A DNA stretch of 64,000 nucleotides from Methylobacterium mesophilicum (GTDB lineage: Bacteria > Pseudomonadota > Alphaproteobacteria > Rhizobiales > Beijerinckiaceae): assembly GCF_022179445.1 (NCBI RefSeq), contig NZ_BPQU01000003.1:186001-250000 (forward strand). Reading direction: 5' to 3'. The position numbers and the translations under genes were made by a program. How positions within the stretch are numbered: the stretch's first letter is position 1; every line of letters starts with the position of its first letter. Shown here in pieces: positions 1 to 8,043 of this stretch. The notes below the pieces were generated by a model. That model was given only the letters and a program-made list of their open reading frames with translations, was not told where the DNA came from and did not search any database.

Positions 1-86
1 TCGAGGGCTTGTAACGAGGCCGGTCTTTCGGATCGCGTCAACGGGCGCCGGAAGGCGGCAGCCCCGTGGCGGGACGATGTGGACTG

Positions 87-476
87 TCAGCCGCGGGCGG
101 CCCGGATCGCGCTGATCAGCGTCCGCTTGAGGTCGGCCTGACTGAAGGGCTTCTGCACGACGGGCCGGTCGCGGAACGGCTCCCGGATTCCGGCGCCGCC
201 GTAGCCCGTGGAGAATACGAGCGGCAGGTCGCGCTGCACGATCGCTTCCGCGACCGGGTAGATCGGTTCGCCGGCCACGTTCACGTCGAGGATCGCGATC
301 TCGAACGTTTCCTGGGCGGCCATCTCGAGGGCGGTCGACAGGCGTGCAGCGGGCCCGACGACGGCGCAGCCGAAGTCGAGCAGCATGTCCTCGAGCAGCA
401 TCGAGATCGCCGCCTCGTCTTCGACGACGAGGACGCGGACGCCGTTCAGGACTTCATCGTTGGGGTCAGCAGTCAC
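87..476 (-). CDS. CheY-like response regulator receiver protein
   Basis: A single receiver domain of 129 residues with no output domain. The acidic pocket is visible (E19, D20), the likely phospho-acceptor is D64 in the segment AILDVNV, and the conserved lysine lies in VVQKPFS near residue 109. A Ser/Thr position is present around STGYGG. The only in-frame start is GTG at 476, preceded by a purine-rich GAAGGGAAGA about 20 bases upstream, so the start is tentative. Stand-alone receivers of this type in alphaproteobacteria act as phosphorylation shuttles or inhibitors under a hybrid kinase. No kinase gene lies in the visible neighbourhood, so the partner is unknown. The 270 bases between it and the next gene hold nothing recognisable. 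Confidence 0.85.
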   Translation of the reverse strand: MTADPNDEVLNGVRVLVVEDEAAISMLLEDMLLDFGCAVVGPAARLSTALEMAAQETFEIAILDVNVAGEPIYPVAEAIVQRDLPLVFSTGYGGAGIREPFRDRPVVQKPFSQADLKRTLISAIRAARG

Positions 477-746
477 GCCGGGCCGTCTTCCCTTCGAACG
501 CCCCCGTCACCGGGGATCTTGCCGTGCGGTTGGTATCGCCTCGCGAACCGCAGCAGCAGCGCTTGGAAGCGCCGGGGCGGCGCGCCGGACGGTCCGCGAG
601 ACCACCTGTGGCGTCGCCCGGAATACCGGACGTGTCAAGCGTTCGCGGCCCGTTCCGGCATCAATGGTGGCCGCGATGTTAACTCACGATACATTTTTGT
701 CGCCTCTCCCACACGGCAGGCCTTGGAGGGCGATTCGCGGGCCGCC

Positions 747-1859
747 TCAATCGTCCTTGAACGACACCTTCGCGCCCCGGGAGACATGTGCCGCGAGGTC
801 GCGGGCGTTCCAGTTGGTGAGGCGGATGCAGCCGTGGGACTCGGTTTTCCCGACCTTCTCGGGCTCGGGCGTCCCGTGAATGCCGTAGCTCGGGATCGCG
901 AGGTCGATCCAGACCAAGCCGACCGGATTGTTCGGCCCCGGCTTGATCGAGAACTTGCGGTTCGTCTTCACGCCCTTGAACGCGTATTTCGGGTTGTAGG
1001 TGTAGTCCGGGTCGAACGCGACGCCCTTGACCTTGGTCTCACCGCTCGGCGCCGGCTTCTCGGAACTGCCGATGGAGGCCGGGTAGAAGGCCAGGAGCCT
1101 GCCGTCCGCCCCGAAGGCACGCACGTCGCGGCTCGCCTTGTCGACCTCGATCCGGTCGACCTTCGGCTCGTTCGGCAGGTCCTTCGCCTTGGGCTTGTCG
1201 GTGCCCATCGGCTCGACGGCCGCCACCGTGATCGACGTGCCGGCCTTGTCGAGCGGCTTGTCCGGATTGAGCGCGCTGACGAGGTCGCGACTCATGTGGA
1301 AGCGCTCGGCCAGCATCTCCCGCGGGTTGGTGTAGCCGAGTTCCTTGAGGTCGGCCTGCGCCTCCATCTTCGGCGGGATCGTCTCGGTATAGGGACCGGA
1401 GGCGTCCGCGTCGGTGACCGCGTAGTCGGACACCACCGGCTTGTCGCTCGAGGCCTGGAGCTTGTCCCAGAGTTCGGGCGTCAGGTCCTGGCTCGCGGGC
1501 AGGCCCTGCGCCACCGCGAAGGCCGAGAGGGCGTGCTGGTAGTTCTCGCCCTTCAGGCCGTCGATGGCGCCCGGATAGAACCGGGCCCGGTCCAGAAGCA
1601 CCTGCGCCTTCACGATCAGCGGGTCGGGCTTGGCATCGGATTTCTTGCCGGCCCGCGCCTTCTTGTCGGCCTTCGTGGCTTTGGCCGATGTCTCGTCCGG
1701 CTTCCCGGCATCGGGCGCCTTGAAGGTCGCGCCGTTGATCGCCTCCGCGGTCAGGGCGGGCGCCTTGTCGGAGGGAGCGGCGTGACCCGGCGCGGCGACG
1801 CCGATTGCCAGCAGAGCCGCGCAAACCGGCAACGAAGGTCTCCGCATCATCGACGTCAT
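747..1859 (-). CDS. L,D-transpeptidase (YkuD family), exported
   Basis: A 370-residue cell-wall cross-linking enzyme that would form 3-3 peptide bridges in peptidoglycan, or attach proteins to it, in the periplasm. It begins with a signal peptide (residues 1 to about 28, ending GHAA). A peptidoglycan-binding-like repeat (FYPGAIDG) lies near residue 90. The C-terminal YkuD domain carries the catalytic signature SHGCIRLTN, with His at about 328 in HGTPEPE and nucleophile Cys344. The ATG at 1859 was chosen because it opens directly into the signal peptide; the open frame extends far upstream but antisense to other sequence. The extensin-like gene lies 80 bases upstream on the same strand, and the two may be co-transcribed envelope genes. 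A second family member is at 27417-28361. Confidence 0.9.
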   Translation of the reverse strand: MTSMMRRPSLPVCAALLAIGVAAPGHAAPSDKAPALTAEAINGATFKAPDAGKPDETSAKATKADKKARAGKKSDAKPDPLIVKAQVLLDRARFYPGAIDGLKGENYQHALSAFAVAQGLPASQDLTPELWDKLQASSDKPVVSDYAVTDADASGPYTETIPPKMEAQADLKELGYTNPREMLAERFHMSRDLVSALNPDKPLDKAGTSITVAAVEPMGTDKPKAKDLPNEPKVDRIEVDKASRDVRAFGADGRLLAFYPASIGSSEKPAPSGETKVKGVAFDPDYTYNPKYAFKGVKTNRKFSIKPGPNNPVGLVWIDLAIPSYGIHGTPEPEKVGKTESHGCIRLTNWNARDLAAHVSRGAKVSFKDD

Positions 1860-1939
1860 AGTCTCCGGGAGCGGGCGCGCTCCGGTCGCACAAGCTTCGA
1901 GGGTGCGGGAACGTTCCGCACCGAACCGACTCCGCCCCA

Positions 1940-2836
1940 TCACTCGCACAGCCGATGTCCGGCGGTGCGCTCGCGCTCGTCGAAATGGAAGTGGTTGGCG
2001 TGGGCCGCGTTGGTGCCGGGGCCCAGAACGGTGCGGAAGAACCCGCAGGCCTTCCCGCGGACGGAGGTCAGGAATTCCGCCTCCTCGGACCCCGCCAGCA
2101 TCGCCTTGACCGGGATGCTCGCGCGACCCGCGAAGGCGAAGCCCATCACGTCCACGGCGGCCGCGAAGGCGTGATCGCTGAGCTTGGCGTCGACATCGTG
2201 GTTCTGTCCCCGGCAGACATAGGTGCCGCCGAGTTCGAGGCCGGTGAGCGGATGCTTGAGCGTGCGCTCGGCCGCGACCTGAACCTCCGTCGCCCAGCGC
2301 GCGAAGGACTCGGCGACCTGGCAGGTCAGCGTCGCGCCCCCCGGCAACGCGATGCCGTCGGCGAGCTTGGTCACCTTCAGGGGCAGCGGCGCGGTGCATT
2401 GGCCCTCGGCGATGGGCGGCAGCGGTTCGAACTCCACGCCGAGGCGCTTGAGCCGCACCCGGCAGGCGGTGTCGTCCGGCGGCGCGACCTTGAGGGCCAG
2501 CGCCGCCTCGCCGGACAGTTCCGGCGGTCGCTCCGGCGGTGTCGGCGGCGGTGTCGGGATCTCGGGCTTCTGAGGCTCCGCGGCGGCGTCCTTCGGCGGC
2601 GTCAGCTCGGCAGGACGGGCCGGTGGCGTCGGCTTTGCGGCCTCGGTTGTCGGCGCGGATTTCTGCTCCGCCGGCTGTGCGGGCTTCAGCGCGTCCGGCC
2701 GTTCCGGCGGGAGCGGCGGCGGAACCGGGAGTGCGGCGGGCGCCTCGGCCGCCGCACCGGGGAGGGCAGCCGGCGCCCACAGGCCCAGCGCGAGGACGCC
2801 GCGCGCCAAAAGAGTCGTCGGTCGGAGGAGCGGCAT
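1940..2836 (-). CDS. Extensin-like C-terminal domain protein, exported
   Basis: A 298-residue protein with an N-terminal signal sequence (Leu/Ala-rich to about residue 30), a long Pro/Glu/Lys-rich linker (about 30-115), then an extensin-like C-terminal domain (about 125-298). The domain shows the family's paired cysteines (CRVRL, GQCTAP, TCQVAE, TYVCRG, KACGFF) and a possible metal site formed by SDHAFAAAVDV and the terminal HFHFD. This fold resembles LAS-type metallopeptidases of the D,D-/L,D-carboxypeptidase group, so a peptidoglycan-related role is likely; that is family-level inference. The start ATG at 2836 immediately precedes the signal peptide. It is divergent from the M3 peptidase gene, with 184 bases between starts. 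Confidence 0.82.
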   Translation of the reverse strand: MPLLRPTTLLARGVLALGLWAPAALPGAAAEAPAALPVPPPLPPERPDALKPAQPAEQKSAPTTEAAKPTPPARPAELTPPKDAAAEPQKPEIPTPPPTPPERPPELSGEAALALKVAPPDDTACRVRLKRLGVEFEPLPPIAEGQCTAPLPLKVTKLADGIALPGGATLTCQVAESFARWATEVQVAAERTLKHPLTGLELGGTYVCRGQNHDVDAKLSDHAFAAAVDVMGFAFAGRASIPVKAMLAGSEEAEFLTSVRGKACGFFRTVLGPGTNAAHANHFHFDERERTAGHRLCE

Positions 2837-3020
2837 GAGACCTCGAAGCGTGGGCGTGGGACGGGAGGAAACGAACGGAACCGCATTCGGATCGCTCCGA
2901 CCCTGTTGACGGGGCCGCCTATCGGGCCTCTGTCTTCCGGGACGCGGCCGCGGACCCCATCTCGCGGCCTCACGGGGCGGACCGAAGGCACGGTCCGGCC
3001 GACGCACCACCGAGGATCGA

Positions 3021-5096
3021 ATGGCGGACGTAGCTGATGCCGGGCTCCCGAGCCTGCCGCAGGACAATCCCTTCCGCGACGCCCAGTGGAGCACGCCCTA
3101 CGGCCTGCCGCCGTTCGAGCGGATCCAGGCCGCGCATTATATGCCGGCCTTCGAGGCCGCGCTCGCCGCCCACGAATCCGAGATCCAGGGCATCGCGGCC
3201 GACACGGCGCCCGCGACCTTCGCCAACATCGTCGCGGCGATGGAGCGGGCCGGTCAGGCCCTCGAGCGGGTCGCCGGCGTCTTCTACAACCTGACCGGCA
3301 GCCACACGAACCCGGATCTGCAGGCGATCGAGCGGGCGATCGGCCCGAAGCTCGCCCGGCACGGCAGCGCCATCTATCTCAACCCGCAGCTCTGGGCGCG
3401 CATCTCGGCCGTCGACGCCGAAGCGGAGGAGCTCGGGCCGGAAGAGCGCCGGGTGCTCGACCGCTACCGCATCCGCTTCCGTCGTGCAGGCGCCGAGTTG
3501 GGCTCGGACGACAAGGCACGCATCGCCGAGATCGCCGCCCGGATGTCGGAACTCGGGACCCAGTTCAGCCAGAACCTGCTCGCCGACGAGAGCAGCTTCA
3601 CCCTGCCGCTCACCGGCGAGGACGACCTGGCCGGCCTGCCGCCGTTCCTGCGCGCCGCCGCCGAGAGCGCGGCCCGGGAGCGCGGCCTGGATGGTCACGT
3701 GATCACCCTGTCGCGCTCGCTGATCGAGCCGTTCCTGGTGTTCTCCACCCGGCGCGACCTGCGTGAGAAGGCCTACGCGGCCTGGACCCGCCGCGGCGAG
3801 AACGGCGGCACCACCGACAACCGCGCGATCATCGTCGAGATGGTCGGCCTGCGCGCCGAGCACGCGCGTCTGCTCGGCTTCGACAGCTTCGCGCATTTCA
3901 AGCTGGACGACACGATGGCGGCGAGCCCCGACGCCGCCATGGAGCTGCTGCGCGACGTCTGGACCCCGGCCCGGGCGCGGGCGGGCGAGGAGCGCGAGCG
4001 GCTCCAGGCGATCGTCCAGCAGGAGGGCCACAACTTCGCGCTCCAGGCGCATGATTGGCGCCACTACACCGAGAAGCTGCGGCGGGCCGAGCACGACCTC
4101 GACGAGAGCGAGGTGAAGGCCTACCTGCCCCTCGACCGGATGATCCAGGCGGCCTTCGATACGGCATCCCGGCTGTTCGGGCTGACCTTCGAGGAGCTGT
4201 CCGACGTGCCGCGCTACCACCCCGACGTGCGGGTCTGGCGGGTCGGCAACCCGGACGGGTCCGAGGTCGGGCTGTTCCTGGGCGATTATTTCGCCCGCTC
4301 CTCGAAGCGCTCCGGCGCCTGGATGAGCGCGTTCCGCTCGCAGGAGCGCCTGAACGGCACCGTCACGCCGGTGATCGTCAACGTGATGAACTTCGCCAAG
4401 GCGCCCGCCGGCGAGAGCGCGCTCCTGTCCTTCGACGACGCCCGCACCCTGTTCCACGAGTTCGGCCACGCCCTGCACGGCCTCCTGTCGGACGTGACCT
4501 ACCCGCTGCTCTCCGGGACATCGGTGTCGCGCGATTTCGTCGAGTTGCCGTCCCAGCTCTACGAGCATTGGCTGGAGCAGCCCGAGGTGCTGAAGGCTCA
4601 TGCCCGGCACCACCGCACCGGCGAGCCGATGCCCGACGCGCTGCTGCGCAAGCTCCTGGCGGCGCGCACCTTCAACCAGGGCTTCGCCACGATCGAATAC
4701 ACCGCCTCGGCGATCGTCGACATGACGCTCCACCTCTCGGCAGGCGGCGAATCCGGCCTCGACGTGCCGGCCTTCGAAGCGGACGCCCTGCAGCGGATCG
4801 GCATGCCGGCCGAGATCAGCATGCGCCACCGGACGCCGCACTTCGCCCACATCTTCTCGGGGGACGGCTACGCGGCCGGTTACTACAGCTATCTCTGGTC
4901 CGAGGTGCTGGATGCCGACGCCTTCGATGCCTTCAAGGAGGCCGGCGACATCTTCGACCCGGAGACGGCGAAGCGGCTGCGGACCTTCGTGTACGGCGCC
5001 GGCAACCTGCGCGACCCGCGTGACGCCTACACCGCCTTCCGCGGCCGGATGCCGAGCATCGCGCCGCTTTTGAAGAAGCGGGGTCTCGCGGCCTGA
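3021..5096 (+). CDS. M3 family zinc metallopeptidase (oligopeptidase A / Dcp-like)
   Basis: A 691-residue thimet-oligopeptidase-family enzyme that degrades short peptides. The zinc site HEFGH is at residues 479-483, followed by the family's third-ligand glutamate region (RDFVELPSQ) about 25 residues later. The C-terminal substrate-binding Tyr/Gly segment (SGDGYAAGYYSYLW) is intact. Length matches peptidyl-dipeptidase Dcp and oligopeptidase A (about 680 residues), and no signal peptide is seen, so it is probably cytoplasmic. The ATG at 3021 has GAGGATCG just upstream. Dcp and OpdA-type members cannot be separated from sequence alone here. The gene appears monocistronic, with 84 bases to the next start. 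Confidence 0.93.
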   Translation: MADVADAGLPSLPQDNPFRDAQWSTPYGLPPFERIQAAHYMPAFEAALAAHESEIQGIAADTAPATFANIVAAMERAGQALERVAGVFYNLTGSHTNPDLQAIERAIGPKLARHGSAIYLNPQLWARISAVDAEAEELGPEERRVLDRYRIRFRRAGAELGSDDKARIAEIAARMSELGTQFSQNLLADESSFTLPLTGEDDLAGLPPFLRAAAESAARERGLDGHVITLSRSLIEPFLVFSTRRDLREKAYAAWTRRGENGGTTDNRAIIVEMVGLRAEHARLLGFDSFAHFKLDDTMAASPDAAMELLRDVWTPARARAGEERERLQAIVQQEGHNFALQAHDWRHYTEKLRRAEHDLDESEVKAYLPLDRMIQAAFDTASRLFGLTFEELSDVPRYHPDVRVWRVGNPDGSEVGLFLGDYFARSSKRSGAWMSAFRSQERLNGTVTPVIVNVMNFAKAPAGESALLSFDDARTLFHEFGHALHGLLSDVTYPLLSGTSVSRDFVELPSQLYEHWLEQPEVLKAHARHHRTGEPMPDALLRKLLAARTFNQGFATIEYTASAIVDMTLHLSAGGESGLDVPAFEADALQRIGMPAEISMRHRTPHFAHIFSGDGYAAGYYSYLWSEVLDADAFDAFKEAGDIFDPETAKRLRTFVYGAGNLRDPRDAYTAFRGRMPSIAPLLKKRGLAA

Positions 5097-5180
5097 GGCG
5101 GGGACGGCCGGTAAGGGTTTCGTAAACAAACGTCCTTAACGAACGCTTGCAGGCGGACCCTGCAGACGGAGTTGGGGGCG

Positions 5181-6092
5181 ATGACGAAGATGGAAGCCAA
5201 GCCGGCCCTCTCTCCCGACGAGCTGCTGAAGGCCGTCGTGGCGGGCAAGGCGGTTCCGAAGCCCGAGCCCGTCGCCGCACCTGCGGCAGCGCGATTCGCG
5301 ATGCCGTCCCTGGCAGGTCCAGAGGTCCGGCGCTACGCGATCGCTGGCACCGCCCTGGCGCTCGGTCTGGTTCTGGGCTTCGCCGCACGTCCCGGCTCCG
5401 GCGGCGCGCCGAGCGACGCCGTCCTGGCGCTGAGCACGACCGTCGATGCCGGCCGGACCGAAACCGCCCGGCTCGGCGCCGACATCGCCCAGCTCCATCA
5501 GGTGCTCGCCGACCTGCGCGCCGCCATCGACACCGCCCGCAAGGAGGCCGGCAGCCGCAGCGGCGCCCTGGGCGAGCGCCTGACCCAGATCGATAAGAAC
5601 CTGAATGCCAAGACCGCCGCCCTGAGCGAGCGCCTCGAGCAGGCCGAGCGCGAGCACAGTGGGCGGATCGCCAACCTCGCTGCGCAACTGGAGCGTCGCG
5701 CGTCCGTCGCGGCGTCGGCCGTGAAGGCCGAGCCGACACAGACCGGGAGCCTCGCCGACACCCGCCCGGCCGACGCGAAGGTCGCCGAGGCGAAAGCCGT
5801 CGATGCCAAAAGCGCGGAGGCCAAGAGCGCAGAGGCTAAGGCTTTGGAGGCGAAGGCTTCGGAGGCCAAGCCGAAGGCGGTCGCGGCCGAGAAACCCCCG
5901 GTGATCGACGGCTGGGCTGTCCGCGACGTCTACGACGGGGCGGCGATTCTGGAGAACAGACGCCGCCGCATCGTCGAGGTCGGGCCGGGAGACCTGCTGC
6001 CGGGTATCGGCCGGGTCGAGGGCGTCGAGCGCCGCGGTCGGGAGTGGGTCGTGGTGACCCGTCAGGGCCTCGTCACGTCCCAGCCCTGGTAA
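5181..6092 (+). CDS. Membrane-anchored coiled-coil protein with pentapeptide EAK repeats
   Basis: No enzymatic family recognised. The 303-residue product has a short cytoplasmic N-terminus, one hydrophobic segment (about residues 50-67, AIAGTALALGLVLGFA), and a long Ala/Glu/Arg/Lys-rich helical region (75-180) likely to form a coiled coil. About seven consecutive five-residue units of the form xxEAK/xxDAK follow (about residues 197-232). A compact C-terminal domain (about 240-303) contains IDGWAVRDVYDG and ends RQGLVTSQPW. The C-terminal part resembles small beta-rich domains in alphaproteobacterial envelope proteins, but no function is claimed. ATG 5181 is preferred over the in-frame TTG at 5172 because GACGGAG lies at suitable spacing. 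Confidence 0.75.
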   Translation: MTKMEAKPALSPDELLKAVVAGKAVPKPEPVAAPAAARFAMPSLAGPEVRRYAIAGTALALGLVLGFAARPGSGGAPSDAVLALSTTVDAGRTETARLGADIAQLHQVLADLRAAIDTARKEAGSRSGALGERLTQIDKNLNAKTAALSERLEQAEREHSGRIANLAAQLERRASVAASAVKAEPTQTGSLADTRPADAKVAEAKAVDAKSAEAKSAEAKALEAKASEAKPKAVAAEKPPVIDGWAVRDVYDGAAILENRRRRIVEVGPGDLLPGIGRVEGVERRGREWVVVTRQGLVTSQPW

Positions 6093-6114
6093 GCCGGATG
6101 CTTAATACGCTGCG

Positions 6115-6333
6115 TCAGCGTCCCTGGAAGGTCGCCGAGGCGAGTTCGTCGCTGGTGCCGGGGAAGCGCGGTTCGATCGTCAGCGGATCGGCCAAGGCGG
6201 ACGCGCGCTCGGCCCGGCGCCGACCGTGGCGCAGGGCGCGGGTTTGAGCGGCTCGGGTCGGGTGCAGGATTGCCGCAAGCAGCGCCTGGCCCTCGAAGGC
6301 GGTATCCAGATTCTTGGCTTCGAAGACGGGCAT
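6115..6333 (-). CDS. Small hypothetical protein (72 aa)
   Basis: Unrecognised. An ATG at 6333 with an AGGTAGG ribosome-binding site about 6 bases upstream opens a 72-residue frame beginning MPVFEAKNLD. The first 25 residues have ordinary protein composition (acidic and aliphatic residues, EGQALLAAIL) and then an Arg-rich middle. The frame remains open well upstream, but that part has the Arg/Ser/Pro bias typical of a non-coding frame in GC-rich DNA, so the short form is chosen. It may be a genuine small gene or a fortuitous frame. No signal peptide or membrane segment is seen. Confidence 0.4.
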   Translation of the reverse strand: MPVFEAKNLDTAFEGQALLAAILHPTRAAQTRALRHGRRRAERASALADPLTIEPRFPGTSDELASATFQGR

Positions 6334-6553
6334 GGCCGGCCTACCTGAGTGCAATCCGGTCACCTGCCGAAGGCGATGACCCGAATTGCATCCCGAATAA
6401 CGGGGATCGCGTGGACGGGTTCCGCCAAGCTCTGACGGCGAAACCACTTTTTTACGATCGTTCAGGAACGGCGCGAAAACGGTGCGGCGGCGCACGTGCC
6501 GCCGGCGAAAACCGGGTCCCGAAGGCGTTTGCCCGCCCCCGGGACCTTGTTCG

Positions 6554-6946
6554 TCAGACGAACTGGTTGAGGCCCGGGATCGAACCGATGATCGGTCCCA
6601 TGGCATCTTCGCCGACCTTCTCGCGGCCGAAGGCGAACAGCTCCTGGCCGAGCGGCTGCATCTGGCCCATGGGAACACCGGCGCCCATCAGCTTCTGGCC
6701 CAGCGCCATGACGCCGCCGCCGCCCATCATGCCGCCGAGCATGCCCATGAGGCCGCCGCCGCCGCTCTCTCCGGCATTCGATTCGGCCACGAGCGCTTCG
6801 GAGCCGGGCAGCGCGGCCATGAGCTGGCCCACCTCGGATTCCGGCCCCTCCTTCTGCAGGAAGGCCAGGATGTGCCCGATTGCCGTCTGCGCGGTCGCGG
6901 CGTCGAGCCCGGTGCGGGCGGTGACGCGGGCGAGCAATTCTTCCAT
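6554..6946 (-). CDS. Glycine/methionine-rich DUF2267/DUF2780-like protein
   Basis: A 130-residue protein starting with a helical segment (MEELLARVTARTGL) typical of small proteins with a repeated helical pair. Then comes a Gly/Met-rich middle (GGGGLMGMLGG, about 62-80) and a second helical part ending PIIGSIPGLNQFV. This layout matches conserved hypothetical proteins annotated as DUF2267 or DUF2780 in Proteobacteria, whose function is unknown. There is no signal peptide. The ATG at 6946 follows an AAGAGA-type ribosome-binding site that lies inside a tandem 15-base duplication. It appears monocistronic. Confidence 0.75.
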   Translation of the reverse strand: MEELLARVTARTGLDAATAQTAIGHILAFLQKEGPESEVGQLMAALPGSEALVAESNAGESGGGGLMGMLGGMMGGGGVMALGQKLMGAGVPMGQMQPLGQELFAFGREKVGEDAMGPIIGSIPGLNQFV

Positions 6947-6975
6947 GACGCTGATCTCTTCGACGCTGATCTCTT
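6946..6975. repeat. Tandem 15-bp duplication in leader
   Basis: Two adjacent 15-base units (tgacgctgatctctt and cgacgctgatctctt) differ at one base. They lie at the start codon and leader of the gene at 6554-6946, so the purine-rich stretch serving as ribosome-binding site (AAGAGATC on the minus strand) is present twice. Confidence 0.8.
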
Positions 6976-7257
6976 AGGAACGTTTCCAGACGTCCTTCGA
7001 CTCTGGGGCGCCGGAAATCAAGCGCGGCTCCCGACTTCGCTGGGAAACACCGGCCCGGACGATGCGCGGAACATCCGGGCGCCCCGAGAGTCAGCGCAGG
7101 CGCCGACGCGGCATTGCGACTCACGGCGAGCCGTGGCCTCGTAGACGGCGAAACAGGCAGGAACAGAGTCGATCCTCGGAAGGTCCGCCGCGGCTCCAGC
7201 CGTGGCCCGATCGGGACCACTCCGGCGGATCGATCACGCGCGCATCGGGAGACACGG
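6976..7257. other. Non-coding gap between divergent genes
   Basis: Divergent intergenic region between the DUF2267-like gene and the isochorismatase-like gene. An open frame runs through its right half in phase with the downstream gene, but it has the composition of a non-coding frame and no good start. Promoters for both genes must lie here; no clear operator was found. Confidence 0.5.
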
Positions 7258-7857
7258 GTGAGCGATCTCAAGACCCTACGCGGCCTCTCCGGCCTCAGCC
7301 CCGAGCCCGCCAGCCTGAAGAAGGCCGCGCTTGTCCTCATCGACATCCAGAACACGTATCGCGAGGGCGTGATGCGCCTGTCCGGCGTCGAGCCGGCCGT
7401 CGCGGAGGCCGCGATCCTTCTCAAGCGGGCCCGGGAATCCGGCGTGCCGGTCTTCCACATCCAGCACAATGCCGGCCCCGGCTCGCCCTACGACATCACC
7501 GCGGAGATCGGACAGATCTCACCGGAGGTCGCGCCACAGGGCGGGGAGGCCGTGATCACCAAAGCCTTCCCGAGCTCCTTCGTGGGCACGGATCTGGAGG
7601 ATCGGCTCAAGCGGGCAGGCGTCACCGACCTCATCCTGGCCGGCTTCATGACCCACATGTGCGTCAACTCGACGGCGCGTTCCGCCTTCAACCTCGGCTT
7701 CCATCCCACCGTGGTCGCCTCGGCGACCGCGACGCGCGATTTGCCGGCGCCCGACGGCTCGGTGGTGCCGGCGGCCCAGCTACAGGCCGCAAGCCTCGCG
7801 GGCCTCGGCGACCTGTTCGCCGTGATCGCCCGCGACGTGGACGCGGTCCGCCCCTGA
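7258..7857 (+). CDS. Isochorismatase-family cysteine hydrolase
   Basis: A 199-residue member of the isochorismatase/nicotinamidase superfamily, which hydrolyses small amides or vinyl ethers. The Asp-Lys-Cys catalytic triad is readable: D29 in LVLIDIQ, K102 in VITKAFPS and Cys135 in THMCVNS. The cis-peptide preceding the Cys loop (AGFMTHMCV) is typical of the family. Length suits this family (about 180-210). The start is GTG at 7258, after CGGGAGA; the open frame upstream has non-coding composition. The substrate is undetermined; neighbours offer no clue. Confidence 0.88.
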   Translation: MSDLKTLRGLSGLSPEPASLKKAALVLIDIQNTYREGVMRLSGVEPAVAEAAILLKRARESGVPVFHIQHNAGPGSPYDITAEIGQISPEVAPQGGEAVITKAFPSSFVGTDLEDRLKRAGVTDLILAGFMTHMCVNSTARSAFNLGFHPTVVASATATRDLPAPDGSVVPAAQLQAASLAGLGDLFAVIARDVDAVRP

Positions 7858-7945
7858 TCGTTCGACGGGGATAGTATTTTCTCCGAAACCCGGGCGCGAA
7901 CATTCGGGGTTAGACTCCGAAATCTCCGGTTCTGCCGCCTTGACT

Positions 7946-7973
7946 GCTGCATCGGACATGTGTGCGATGCAGC
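7946..7973. promoter_or_regulatory. Inverted repeat upstream of poxB
   Basis: Perfect 9-base arms GCTGCATCG / CGATGCAGC separated by 10 bases, about 70 bases before the poxB start. It could be an operator or an mRNA hairpin; no regulator can be named. Confidence 0.35.
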
Positions 7974-8018
7974 ATCGGGCCGAGAGCGGCGGAACATCAC
8001 CGCCGGCCGCACAGTTCG

Positions 8019-8036
8019 GCTCCGAAAATGCGGAGC
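8019..8036 (+). promoter_or_regulatory. poxB: Hairpin overlapping poxB ribosome-binding site
   Basis: Arms GCTCCG (8019-8024) and CGGAGC (8031-8036) with a 6-base loop. The second arm contains GGAG, the only good Shine-Dalgarno match before ATG 8044, so folding would hide it. Confidence 0.3.
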
Positions 8037-8043
8037 TTGAACC

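Noticed and set aside
1860..2780. N-terminal extension of the first L,D-transpeptidase
   Set aside because: The extension overlaps the extensin-like gene in another frame and lacks coding composition; a signal peptide begins at 1859.
2970..5129. Long minus-strand open frame antisense to the M3 peptidase
   Set aside because: The plus-strand protein has the HEFGH zinc site and full-length homology to the family; the antisense frame shows none.
5760..5880. Possible CRISPR-like or satellite array from the EAK-coding repeats
   Set aside because: Units are 15 bases, vary at the nucleotide level and stay in frame; they are a protein repeat, not an array with spacers.
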